DNA of 30,580 nucleotides, taken from positions 1-30,580 of the IMG/VR virus record IMGVR_UViG_3300047409_000325. One strand, 5' to 3'. Of the stretch, positions 6,106 through 12,243 are shown piece by piece. Numbering within the stretch: position 1 is the first letter of the stretch; every line of letters starts with the position of its first letter. The notes under the pieces were generated by a model. That model ran no database searches. It saw nothing but the letters and a program-made list of their open reading frames with translations, and was not told the DNA's origin. Origin of the DNA: a virus. The position numbers were made by a program, and so were the translations under genes.

Positions 6106-7020
6106 CTAGCCCTCGGCGCCGGGTTCGCGCTCGCCGTTCTTCTTGCCGAATACCTCGTCAGCCGTCAGGGGCGCGCTCGTCGTCGCCGGCACGGGCGCGG
6201 CCTTCTGCTGCTGCTCGGCGATCCACTTGGCGGCATCGACGATGAATTTCTTGTCCGCATGTTTGGCGTAATTTGGGCAGCCGTAGAACGCGGCGCGGCC
6301 ATCTTTCGCCGGCCGATAGACGCCCTTGGCCTGGCAGTGCGGACAGACCGGCGGATCGACGGCCGGCGCTTTGCTCGAGGCGCCGCCGAGGCGTTCATCG
6401 CGAGTGCCGAAGCCGCGGCCGCGGCGACAGTCCTCGAGGCGTTTCGGCGTGCCCTCCCAGGCGCGGACGAGATCGTCGGCCGGGACGGACTTCATGCCGG
6501 CGAGTTCGCGGGTGATGTTGCCGTCCAGATTCGCGCGGGCCGCCTTCCGCACGGCGAGGTCGAGATCGAGGCCGTGCTTGTCGCGGCAGAAATCATCCGT
6601 CGAACTTCGCCCGCCTTCGACGGCCTCGAGCGTCTGCCCCGTCAGCTTGCAGCGGCCCGAGCCGCCGATGATGTAGTGGAACACCGCCGGATCGTTGCCG
6701 GTGACTTTCTCAGGCGGCGACACGCCGAACACTTCGATGCCCCACAAATCTCTGACGCGGTCGGCGCCGCAGTCCTGCAGATAGCCGACGATCTGGCCGC
6801 CCTGCTCGTCGGGCGATTTGAACAGCAGCCAGTCCGGCGGGCTCGTCGCGCGGATCGCCGCGGACCGGAGCGTCGTGATCACCTGGACGCGGGCGTCGAT
6901 GATCTCGAGCGCCGCGCCTTTCATGGCGGCGAGCTCGCCGACGGTGACCGGGATCGCCGGCTGGCGCAGCGCGAGGGCCTTGGTGTCGTCCGCTTCCACG
7001 TCGATCGTGTTGGTATCCAT
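6106..7020 (-). CDS. Putative single-strand annealing-type protein with zinc finger
   Basis: A 304-residue protein. Segments ATSPPDWLLFK, VRDLWGIEVFG, FHYIIGGSGRCKLTG, EGGRSSTDDFC and VRKAARANLDGNITRELAG follow the layout of a phage family I know from recombination modules, where the gene accompanies Cas4/RecB-like nucleases and is thought to bind or anneal single strands. A C-terminal CPHC...C (226, 229, 248) zinc-finger-like part resembles topoisomerase zinc fingers, then a disordered Ala/Pro linker. AAAGGAA sits seven bases before the ATG. Its place as first metabolic gene of the early operon fits. The family link is by remembered pattern, not by search. Confidence 0.6.
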   Translation of the reverse strand: MDTNTIDVEADDTKALALRQPAIPVTVGELAAMKGAALEIIDARVQVITTLRSAAIRATSPPDWLLFKSPDEQGGQIVGYLQDCGADRVRDLWGIEVFGVSPPEKVTGNDPAVFHYIIGGSGRCKLTGQTLEAVEGGRSSTDDFCRDKHGLDLDLAVRKAARANLDGNITRELAGMKSVPADDLVRAWEGTPKRLEDCRRGRGFGTRDERLGGASSKAPAVDPPVCPHCQAKGVYRPAKDGRAAFYGCPNYAKHADKKFIVDAAKWIAEQQQKAAPVPATTSAPLTADEVFGKKNGEREPGAEG

Positions 7021-7063
7021 GACGGGTTCCTTTGCTAGTCGATCCCGAGCTCGGTAAGCCGGT

Positions 7064-7279
7064 TTAGGCGCGTTTCCGTTCGACGCGGGACCGTTCGATC
7101 GCAGACCCGTGGCCGCGCAGCCAGGCGTCGAGCTCGCGGGTGTCGAACCGGTAGTGCCGGCCGAGCCGGCAGAACGGCAGGTGGTGCTCGGCGATCATCC
7201 AGCGCAGCGCCCGGGTGGACCCCAGGCGCAGGTACTCGGTGGCTTCCTTCGTCGTGAGGTACGGACTCGTCAGGCTCAT
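7064..7279 (-). CDS. Excisionase/MerR-type helix-turn-helix protein
   Basis: A 71-residue protein of the HTH_17 (DNA-binding, excisionase-like) family: YLTTKEATEYLRLGS gives the helix-turn-helix, followed by LPFCRLGRHYRFDTRELDAWL, a near-textbook wing. Members act as recombination directionality factors or regulators. Being second gene of the early operon, it would be made on induction, when excision is needed. The ATG overlaps the Cro-like gene stop (ATGA). The 43 bases before the next gene hold its ribosome binding site only. Confidence 0.85.
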   Translation of the reverse strand: MSLTSPYLTTKEATEYLRLGSTRALRWMIAEHHLPFCRLGRHYRFDTRELDAWLRGHGSAIERSRVERKRA

Positions 7280-7485
7280 GCCGCATCCCCTTCCACAGGA
7301 TCGACCGGGAATAGCTCCTCTGCTGTCACGTTGAGCGCCCGCGCGATGCGGACCGCGGAGTCATGCCGCAGGCCGCTGCGTTCCCCATGTTCCAGGCGAG
7401 AAATCAGCGAATCGTCGACCCCTGCGCGTTTGGCGAGTTCGTGTTGCGTGATTCGCGCAATCTTCCGGGCGGTCTTGAGATTCAT
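7276..7485 (-). CDS. Cro-like HTH regulator
   Basis: A 69-residue HTH_3/XRE-type protein. The HTH lies at about residues 11-32 (ITQHELAKRAGVDDSLISRLEHG), with a helical remainder and no dimerisation or protease domain. As the first gene of the lytic (minus) operon, divergent from a larger repressor, it is placed like Cro. Its promoter leaves a leader of only about 11 bases without a clear Shine-Dalgarno sequence. Confidence 0.85.
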   Translation of the reverse strand: MNLKTARKIARITQHELAKRAGVDDSLISRLEHGERSGLRHDSAVRIARALNVTAEELFPVDPVEGDAA

Positions 7486-7490
7486 GGTTA

Positions 7491-7516
7491 CTGTTTCTGC
7501 GCACTATAGAAAACAG
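7491..7516. promoter_or_regulatory. Candidate operator in immunity region
   Basis: CTGTTT (7491-7496) and AAACAG (7511-7516) form a perfect 6-bp inverted repeat with 14 bases between. It straddles the -10 box and likely start point of the early promoter, where repressor binding would block the lytic operon. The repeat is visible; which HTH protein binds is inferred. Confidence 0.5.
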
Positions 7517-7531
7517 ATTGCGCTTTGTCAA
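7503..7531 (-). promoter_or_regulatory. Early lytic promoter
   Basis: On the minus strand TTGACA (7526-7531, perfect) is followed after 17 bases by TATAGT (7503-7508, 5 of 6), a near-consensus sigma-70 promoter. The start point falls near 7496, about 11 bases before the Cro-like ATG. It should drive the whole early operon down to 68. Confidence 0.8.
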
Positions 7532-7547
7532 TCCAATATGCGATACT
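7518..7547 (+). promoter_or_regulatory. Possible repressor promoter
   Basis: TTGCGC (7518-7523) and GATACT (7542-7547) at 18-base spacing lie 29 bases before the repressor ATG. Both boxes are weak, and the -35 overlaps the divergent early promoter, as expected for a maintenance promoter that needs activation or exclusion. Confidence 0.35.
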
Positions 7548-7575
7548 CTTTTCGCTTTAACGGCAACTCATTGCG

Positions 7576-8169
7576 ATGAAACTGGTTAGCCTTGACGCCG
7601 CGCGACTCACTCTGAAGAATCGGAGTGTGAACAAGCCGAACTTGGCCGAGACGATCCGCACCGCGCGCGCCAAACAGCGCTTAACGCGCAAAGCGTTTGC
7701 GGCGCACGCCGGCATCACGACCAACACGTTGCGCGCGCTCGAAAACGGCACGCACGCACGCCTGCCCGACGTGCTGACGTTGCAGAAAGTCGCCGAGGCG
7801 CTCGAGCTCTCAGTCGACCAGTTGCTCGCGGGCGAGTCGCAACCGCAGGAACAGGCGGGCTTGCACAAGGAAGACTGGCGGATTGCGCGGGCCTATCACG
7901 ACTCGATCGCCGACGTGAAGGCGGCCGTGAAAGCGCTATTGACTGGCGACCATCAGGAAGACGCGCTCGAGCAGATCGCCGCCGTGCTCCAGCACCTCTT
8001 GCGCTTGGATCCGCAGCTGCGCGCGGACGTCGTCGCGATGACCACGATCGCCGCGACCGACGCACCGGGGATGGCGCTGCTGCACGATTGGATGCGGGAA
8101 AAACTGCAGCCGGCGCAAGAGACGCCGCAGCCGCGGCGGAATCTCAAGCGCCGTCGTGGGACTGAATGA
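7576..8169 (+). CDS. CI-like phage repressor (HTH, no protease domain)
   Basis: A 197-residue protein with an XRE-type HTH domain at about residues 23-85 (the turn spans KAFAAHAGITTNTLRALENG), then an acidic linker and a helical C-terminal domain rich in Leu/Ala (EQIAAVLQHLLRLDPQLRADVVAM), ending in a basic tail. There is no LexA-type serine protease domain, so induction is probably not by RecA-stimulated self-cleavage. It diverges from the Cro-like gene and is the natural lysogeny repressor. An in-frame GTG at 7627 is an alternative start because no strong Shine-Dalgarno precedes the ATG. Confidence 0.8.
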   Translation: MKLVSLDAARLTLKNRSVNKPNLAETIRTARAKQRLTRKAFAAHAGITTNTLRALENGTHARLPDVLTLQKVAEALELSVDQLLAGESQPQEQAGLHKEDWRIARAYHDSIADVKAAVKALLTGDHQEDALEQIAAVLQHLLRLDPQLRADVVAMTTIAATDAPGMALLHDWMREKLQPAQETPQPRRNLKRRRGTE

Positions 8170-8178
8170 ACGAATGCT

Positions 8179-8370
8179 ATGGCCAGGGTCATTCGCTTCG
8201 GCCCCGATCCCGCCACAAAGCGGGAAAAGGCCTGGCGAAAACTGATGACCTTCGAGGCGAAATATCGCTACCTCCGCAAACACGCGCCCGCTAAAGCCAA
8301 ATTGGTCGACCGCACGCTCGACAACTTTCTCGAGCAAGTCCTTGCGCCGCACCATAAGGGGCGGGCCTGA
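8179..8370 (+). CDS. Hypothetical basic helical protein
   Basis: A 63-residue, lysine/arginine-rich, helical protein (KREKAWRKLMTFEAKYRYLRKH) nine bases after the repressor stop. No clear Shine-Dalgarno or family match is seen. It may be co-transcribed with the repressor. Confidence 0.5.
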   Translation: MARVIRFGPDPATKREKAWRKLMTFEAKYRYLRKHAPAKAKLVDRTLDNFLEQVLAPHHKGRA

Positions 8371-8403
8371 AAACATGGCGATAGGCCTGTAAATACAAAA
8401 AGC

Positions 8404-8432
8404 TTGCTATCCACGGTCGTTGTATATACAAT
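8404..8432 (+). promoter_or_regulatory. brnT promoter
   Basis: TTGCTA (8404-8409), 17 bases, TACAAT (8427-8432). The expected start point is 8439-8440, essentially the GTG of brnT at 8440, so the message would be leaderless. Confidence 0.6.
8420..8431. promoter_or_regulatory. Candidate BrnA operator
   Basis: TTGTATATACAA is a perfect 12-bp palindrome covering most of the -10 box of the brnT promoter. Toxin-antitoxin operons of this family are autorepressed by the ribbon-helix-helix antitoxin, so this is its likely operator. Confidence 0.55.
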
Positions 8433-8439
8433 TATCTGA

Positions 8440-8694
8440 GTGCGTATCCAGTTCGACCCGGCGAAGGACGCGAGCAACCGAGCCAAGCACGGCGTGTCGC
8501 TCGCGTTGGCCGAACAGTTTGATTGGGCGGGCCCGATCCAGCCCGCGCGCACCGTCGGCGGGGAATTACGGTGGAAGCTGCTCGCGGTGCTCGCGGGCGT
8601 CGTCTATGCCGTGATCTTCACACGCCGCGCCGACGACGTGTTTTGGATTATCAGCCTGCGGCGGGCCAGCCGCAGAGAGAGGCGGGCGCTATGA
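8440..8694 (+). CDS. brnT: BrnT-family toxin
   Basis: An 84-residue protein with the BrnT signature: RIQFDPAKDASNRAKHGVSL at the N-terminus, then VVYAVIFTRRADDVFWIISLRRASRRER, the conserved beta strands and the catalytic-type Arg-rich ISxRxAxxxE ending. BrnT toxins are RelE-like ribonucleases that stop translation. The start is GTG, supported by the family N-terminus and the promoter position. Its TGA overlaps the antitoxin ATG (ATGA), the usual toxin-first BrnTA order. Placed between repressor and integrase, it would be expressed in the lysogen. Confidence 0.85.
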   Translation: MRIQFDPAKDASNRAKHGVSLALAEQFDWAGPIQPARTVGGELRWKLLAVLAGVVYAVIFTRRADDVFWIISLRRASRRERRAL

Positions 8695-9005
8695 AAGGAC
8701 AGCAGGAATACGGCGTACCTGACGCCGAGAACCCGGAATGGACGGCCGAGGAAATTCGCACGGCGAAAACGTTCGAGGACGTATTCCCCGACGTGGTGCG
8801 CCGCGGCCGCGGGCCGCAGAAGGCCCCGACGAAACAGATCATCAGTATTCGGCTCGATGTCGACGTGCTCGAGAAGTTCCGCGCGACGGGCAAGGGCTGG
8901 CAGAGCCGGATCAACGACGTCCTCACCAAGCACGCGCCGCGCCGCGGCCGCCGGGCGACGAAGGCGACACGCACGCGCGCGAAGCGCCAGGGAGCTCGGT
9001 CATGA
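8691..9005 (+). CDS. brnA: BrnA-family antitoxin (RHH)
   Basis: A 104-residue protein. The N-terminal half carries the toxin-neutralising region (EWTAEEIRTAKTFEDVFPDV), followed by a ribbon-helix-helix DNA-binding domain at about residues 48-80 (KQIISIRLDVDVLEKFRATG then GWQSRINDVLTK), the BrnA layout. The C-terminal tail is unusually basic (RRGRRATKATRTRAKRQ). It overlaps brnT and the next gene by four bases each. It should bind BrnT and repress the shared promoter. Confidence 0.85.
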   Translation: MKGQQEYGVPDAENPEWTAEEIRTAKTFEDVFPDVVRRGRGPQKAPTKQIISIRLDVDVLEKFRATGKGWQSRINDVLTKHAPRRGRRATKATRTRAKRQGARS

Positions 9006-9469
9006 CGTGGTCCATCCCCCACACCCTCGGCGGCAAGCTGCTGCTCGGCGTCGCCGCCGCGGCCGCCGCCACCGCCTTCTGGACCGGCGTCTGGGGCGTC
9101 TGGGTCCTGACCGGGCCGCATCCCGTCCTCCGCGCCTGGGCGCCGTCGGGGTATTTCGCCTCCCCCGAGCCGGCGCCCGTCCTCCGCACGCTAAATGTGA
9201 CGGTCGGCTGGAATGCCGCGATCGTCCGCATCACCAACAACAGCCCCAACGCCGTCGGCCAGCCGATGGAAATCTACCTGAACGGGCAGCCGCCGTCCGC
9301 GTTCCGGGCCGACACGACGGTGCCGCCGCAGGGGCAGGCCGTCGTGCTGCCGTTGAGCCAGTTTGTGAATCGGGACGGCGAACGCTTTAACCCGGTCACG
9401 CGCGGCGTCACGGTGGTGTGGGTCGGCGGCGGGAGCTACGACTTCCAAAGCTTCGGGCGAAGGAACTGA
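9002..9469 (+). CDS. Membrane-anchored protein coupled to the toxin-antitoxin pair
   Basis: A 155-residue protein. Residues 10-36 form one transmembrane helix (GKLLLGVAAAAAATAFW then GVWGVWVL). The rest looks like a beta-sandwich outside the membrane (LNVTVGWNAAIVRITNNSPN, then PMEIYLNGQPPSAF). It has no family I recognise. Its ATG overlaps the brnA stop (ATGA) and its own stop lies three bases before the integrase ATG, so it sits in one operon with brnTA and int. Expression from the lysogen and an anchored exported domain suggest superinfection exclusion or host envelope modification; this is inference. Confidence 0.75.
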   Translation: MTWSIPHTLGGKLLLGVAAAAAATAFWTGVWGVWVLTGPHPVLRAWAPSGYFASPEPAPVLRTLNVTVGWNAAIVRITNNSPNAVGQPMEIYLNGQPPSAFRADTTVPPQGQAVVLPLSQFVNRDGERFNPVTRGVTVVWVGGGSYDFQSFGRRN

Positions 9470-9471
9470 TT

Positions 9472-10533
9472 ATGGGCGTCTACGCACGGAAAGACTCACC
9501 GTTCTGGTGGTATCAGGTCGAGGGGACGAAACAACGCACGAAGACCGAGTTTCGCGTCGGCTCGACCAGCACCGAGCGGAAGGACAGTAAGAAACTCGCC
9601 GAGGCCGTGTATCTGCGCGCGCAAACGGCGCACGCCACGCGCCGGCACCGGCTCCCGATGCCGCTGCAGGAGAGCCTGTTCAAGGCGTACGCGAAAGCCT
9701 ACGAGCCCACCCTCGCGGGCCATCGCGGCGCCGATCGCGAGCGCGAGCTGCTCAAGCCCCTGCTCGCCTTCTTCGGCACGATCCCGTTGACCGCGATCGA
9801 CCGGGACTTCGTCAGTCGCTACCTACAGCATCGCCTCAAGGCCGGCGTCGCGGCGAGCACCGCGAACCGGGAAGTCGATCTGCTCAAGATCATGCTGCGC
9901 GATGCGGCCCCGAAGTATCTGGACGTGTCGCCGCTGGTCGGCATGAAGCGCCTGAAGAGCGCGGCCCGGCGGCGCCGCACGTTGAGCCACGCCGAAGAGA
10001 CGCGCCTCCTGACGGTCGCCACGGACCCGCAGGACCACGCGCTGCTCGTGCTGGGGATTGACACCCTCGTCCGCCTCGGCGACCTCCTGGACGTCCAGCG
10101 GGGCGACCGGGAAGGCATCTGGCTCGACATCCGCCACACCAAGAACGGCGAGGCCCTCCGCGTGCCGCTGACCGCGCGGGCCGAACAGGCCCTCGACGCG
10201 ATCCCGGACACCGGCCCGTACTACTTCGCGAAGTTCCGCCGCGCCGAAAACCCGCGCGACTGGCGGAGCTCCGTGAATCAGCGGCTGCAGTACCTCTGTG
10301 CCCGCTGCACCCCGCCGGTCCCGTTCGGGCTCAAGGCCGGGGTGACGTTCCACGGCGCCACCCGGAAGACGGGCGCCACCCGCCTGGCCGTCGAGCAGCG
10401 CCAGCCGCTGTCGGCCGTGCAGCGCCTGGGCGGCTGGAAGGATCCGACGATGCTCATCAGCATCTACAACGAGGCCGACGAACACGCCCTCCTGAAGCTC
10501 GTCGGGCGCACGCCCAAACGTAAACGCGCCTGA
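9472..10533 (+). CDS. int: Tyrosine-family phage integrase
   Basis: A 353-residue integrase. It has an N-terminal arm-binding part (MGVYARKDSPFWWYQVEG), a core-binding SAM-like domain at about residues 65-160, and a catalytic domain from 165. Catalytic residues seen: Arg201 (TLVRLGDLL), Lys224 (HTKNG), His294/Arg298 (TFHGATRKTGATR), Trp322 (GGWKDPT, Trp where most have His, as in Cre), Tyr332 (ISIYNEA). The HxxR box has one extra residue and Lys where the usual second His stands. GAAGGAA precedes the ATG at 9472; an upstream in-frame start would run into the previous gene. attP follows directly. Confidence 0.93.
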   Translation: MGVYARKDSPFWWYQVEGTKQRTKTEFRVGSTSTERKDSKKLAEAVYLRAQTAHATRRHRLPMPLQESLFKAYAKAYEPTLAGHRGADRERELLKPLLAFFGTIPLTAIDRDFVSRYLQHRLKAGVAASTANREVDLLKIMLRDAAPKYLDVSPLVGMKRLKSAARRRRTLSHAEETRLLTVATDPQDHALLVLGIDTLVRLGDLLDVQRGDREGIWLDIRHTKNGEALRVPLTARAEQALDAIPDTGPYYFAKFRRAENPRDWRSSVNQRLQYLCARCTPPVPFGLKAGVTFHGATRKTGATRLAVEQRQPLSAVQRLGGWKDPTMLISIYNEADEHALLKLVGRTPKRKRA

Positions 10534-10537
10534 AAAA

Positions 10538-10577
10538 ATTGGGAGCCCGGTCCCGGCCAAAGTGTCGGGTTCCCAAT
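10538..10577 (-). terminator. Rho-independent terminator of the late operon
   Basis: ATTGGGAGCCCG (10538-10549) pairs with CGGGTTCCCAAT (10566-10577) over 12 bp with one G-U pair. On the minus strand the stem is followed by TTTTTT. It therefore stops transcription coming from the late genes before it runs antisense into int. It has no T run in the plus direction. Confidence 0.75.
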
Positions 10578-10592
10578 CACGCTGCAATCACG
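10570..10592. repeat. Arm-type integrase site, copy 1
   Basis: TTCCCAATCACGCTGCAATCACG matches 10801-10823 at 21 of 23 bases. It contains CAATCACG twice, 11 bp apart (10574-10581, 10585-10592), about one helical turn. Its first bases are shared with the terminator stem. Confidence 0.6.
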
Positions 10593-10644
10593 ATCGCCTC
10601 GGAAATCGCGAAAATCCCTGAGCAAACCCGGCGGCAGGTTCGCC

Positions 10645-10689
10645 TTCGCAACGCGGAGGTCAGGAGTTCGATCCTCCTGTCGTCCACCA
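10645..10689 (+). other. attP core: 3' half of a tRNA-Ala(CGC)-like gene
   Basis: From the anticodon loop TTCGCAA (10645-10651, anticodon CGC, U33, A37) through the 3' anticodon strand CGCGG, variable loop AGGTC, T arm AGGAG-TTCGATC-CTCCT, acceptor strand GTCGTCC, A73 and CCA (10687-10689). No 5' half exists upstream: the matching acceptor and D arm are absent and the 5' anticodon strand pairs imperfectly. U70 and A73 suit tRNA-Ala. Phages carry such 3' halves so that the tRNA is rebuilt on integration. Confidence 0.75.
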
Positions 10690-10800
10690 ACAAAAACACT
10701 GAGAAAACTCAATAAAATAGGCCGAAAACGCGAGAACTGGACCATTTCATGGCGCGAGCTCAAGCGACGCTAAGTGACGCCTAAAGGGACGAAAAGGGGA

Positions 10801-10823
10801 TTCTCAATCACGCTCCAATCACG
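10801..10823. repeat. Arm-type integrase site, copy 2
   Basis: TTCTCAATCACGCTCCAATCACG, again with two CAATCACG units 11 bp apart (10805-10812, 10816-10823). It lies on the opposite side of the tRNA core from copy 1 and in the same orientation. Confidence 0.6.
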
Positions 10824-10853
10824 GCAGGTTAACCATAATGGCGGAGGGGTCCG

Positions 10854-11135
10854 ATGAAGGTGCCACCCAAAAAAGAAGTGAAAGCCGCGTTCCTGAAATT
10901 GGAGCGCGAGGACCCGGCCATGTTCGACGTGTTCGCGCTGATGATCGGCACGATGGCGGGTTTGACCAAACAGGGATTGGCTCCCCACGGACTACAAGAA
11001 AATTGGCCGATGATGAAGCGGATCCTGCAACAAATGCGGGCCGATGCGCCGAAACGGTTGCGGCCGAGTATCGACCGGCTCCTGAAAGTCGTGCACAGCC
11101 AGATGCCCCCTACGCGCCGAAAATCGGTCCAGTGA
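10854..11135 (+). CDS. Hypothetical helical protein next to attP
   Basis: A 93-residue, all-helical, basic protein (PKKEVKAAFLKLEREDPAMF, later MKRILQQMRADAPKRL). GGAGGGG lies just before the ATG, a strong ribosome binding site. It is the last plus-strand gene, convergent with the late operon. Family and role are unknown; its position beyond attP means it would sit at the prophage end, where cargo genes often lie. Confidence 0.65.
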   Translation: MKVPPKKEVKAAFLKLEREDPAMFDVFALMIGTMAGLTKQGLAPHGLQENWPMMKRILQQMRADAPKRLRPSIDRLLKVVHSQMPPTRRKSVQ

Positions 11136-11173
11136 GGTCCCCCGCTTAGGAGGGCAGTCGCCGGTCGTATAAC

Positions 11174-11193
11174 TAGCCTGTTTGCTATATTTT
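11174..11193 (+). terminator. Weak possible terminator
   Basis: TAGC/GCTA stem (11174-11177, 11184-11187) followed by TATTTT in the 76-base gap between convergent genes. A 4-bp stem is marginal. Confidence 0.25.
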
Positions 11194-11211
11194 GCCACCT
11201 GTTCCAACCAC

Positions 11212-11391
11212 TTATCCCAACCACCCCACCCGTTTCAGGGCCGCGACGAGCACCAACAGCAACACCGGCACCCATACGGAGCACCCGCCCACCGCGAAAT
11301 CGTGCCCGTTCGTCTGAGCTCGATGCGTGGCCGCCATCGTCAACGCCAAGGCCGCCACGCTGCACGCGAGCGTGAGATTGATGAGCGTCAC
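11212..11391 (-). CDS. Two-span membrane protein, holin candidate
   Basis: A 59-residue protein from GTG 11391 with GAGAGGAGAG in front. It has two predicted membrane helices (INLTLACSVAALALTMAA and VWVPVLLLVLVAALK) joined by a polar turn, and a short basic end. Size and topology fit a class II holin, and it is the last gene of the late operon. Another two-span candidate lies three genes upstream. Confidence 0.55.
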   Translation of the reverse strand: MTLINLTLACSVAALALTMAATHRAQTNGHDFAVGGCSVWVPVLLLVLVAALKRVGWLG

Positions 11392-11422
11392 GGGTTCTCT
11401 CCTCTCGGGTGGCGGCGGCGCC

Positions 11423-11782
11423 TTACAAGCCGGCCAGCTTTTTGGCGATCTGGATCGCGAGCTCCTGCACCAACGCAAACGGGAGCGACAGGCCCTTGTC
11501 CTTCAACACGGTCCGCACCTGGCGCCAGACCTTGTCGTTGCGCGTGGCATCGAGAAACTCATGGCCCTTCCACGTGATACTGCCCGGGGCCGCGGTCGGC
11601 GACTCCCCGAACGCCGAGAAGGTGGCGGCCGTCAGGAGCTCGCCCTGGGCCATCAGGTACACGTGATGGCCGATCACCTCCTGGTCGTAGCCGGCGATCG
11701 TGAAGGGCGCGGGCGCCGCGCCGGAGGCGTGCGCCTCGAGCGCGAGGAGAATCTGGCGCACGAGCTCCATGTCGCGTTTCAT
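11423..11782 (-). CDS. DUF2513 family protein
   Basis: A 119-residue protein matching the DUF2513 pattern: MKRDMELVRQILLALEAH at the start, YDQEVIGHHVYLMAQGELL in the middle, ITWKGHEFLDATRND, and a helical end LVQELAIQIAKKLAGL. The family is a winged-helix-like protein frequent in phages and mobile elements, without a firm function. Its presence among small lysis-type genes is unusual; it may be a late-expressed accessory gene. Confidence 0.85.
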   Translation of the reverse strand: MKRDMELVRQILLALEAHASGAAPAPFTIAGYDQEVIGHHVYLMAQGELLTAATFSAFGESPTAAPGSITWKGHEFLDATRNDKVWRQVRTVLKDKGLSLPFALVQELAIQIAKKLAGL

Positions 11783-11791
11783 CAGCAGAGT

Positions 11792-11995
11792 CTACCGCGC
11801 GCCTAAATCCCAGCGTCCCGGCACGCAGGAGTACCCGCAGACGCCGTTGGTGCAGTCGGGGTGTTGCAGGATGAGGACCGGCTTGCCGTCGCGACAGAGG
11901 AGCGGCGTCGGCGGCCGCAGGAACTGCGCCTCGACCGACACGCAGCCCATCCCCAGCGCCGCCAGGACGAGCGCGGCGGCCAGAACGACACGCAT
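11792..11995 (-). CDS. Small exported Cys-rich protein
   Basis: A 67-residue protein with a signal peptide (MRVVLAAALVLAALGMGC) and a mature part with four further cysteines (LLCRDGK, PDCTNGVCGYSC). Cleavage after VEA or lipidation at the first Cys are both possible; the lipobox is imperfect. The ATG at 11995 shares its A with the upstream TGA. An outer-membrane spanin or lysis accessory role is suggested by position only. Confidence 0.55.
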   Translation of the reverse strand: MRVVLAAALVLAALGMGCVSVEAQFLRPPTPLLCRDGKPVLILQHPDCTNGVCGYSCVPGRWDLGAR

Positions 11996-12138
11996 CACCG
12001 GCCGGGCAACGATCGCGTCAGGGCGAGCACACAGAGCAGGAGGACGGCCACCCAGATCGGCGCCCGGCCGACGCCGGCCGCGATCGTCAGCAGCAGCGCC
12101 AGGACCGCGAGGACGAGCTCGACGTTCAACAAGTTCAT
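11995..12138 (-). CDS. Two-span membrane protein, holin candidate
   Basis: A 47-residue protein with two hydrophobic helices (VELVLAVLALLLTIAAGV and IWVAVLLLCVLALT) and basic ends (GRAP between, RSLPGR at the end). GGAGGGAC precedes the ATG. Size and hairpin topology suit a small holin or antiholin. Confidence 0.55.
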   Translation of the reverse strand: MNLLNVELVLAVLALLLTIAAGVGRAPIWVAVLLLCVLALTRSLPGR

Positions 12139-12140
12139 GG

Positions 12141-12242
12141 TCAGTCCCTCCAGGAACGCACGAGGAGCGCCGCGAGCACCCAGATCACCGCGACGGTCAC
12201 GACGGCCGCCAGGCCGAGGCCGAGGCGCAGGACGAACGGCAT
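12141..12242 (-). CDS. 33-residue single-span membrane protein
   Basis: One transmembrane helix (LAAVVTVAVIWVLAALLV) flanked by Arg residues on both sides. It starts one base after the stop of the tail protein gene and ends two bases before the next ATG. It could act with the neighbouring hairpin proteins in lysis. Confidence 0.5.
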   Translation of the reverse strand: MPFVLRLGLGLAAVVTVAVIWVLAALLVRSWRD

Positions 12243-12243
12243 G

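Larger units (their letters stand above)
10534..10853. other. attP region
   Basis: This 320-base non-coding stretch lies between int and the next gene. It holds, in order, a hairpin terminator, an arm-type repeat, a 3' tRNA fragment, an AT-rich stretch, a run of about ten-base repeats (AAGYGACGCY near 10762-10781) and a second arm-type repeat. This is the layout of a phage attachment site with P and P' arms on either side of a tRNA-derived core. Confidence 0.75.

Noticed and set aside
10610-10689. A complete tRNA gene
   Set aside because: Only the 3' half folds. The 5' acceptor strand and D arm are missing upstream, and the 5' anticodon strand mismatches, so it is an attachment core.
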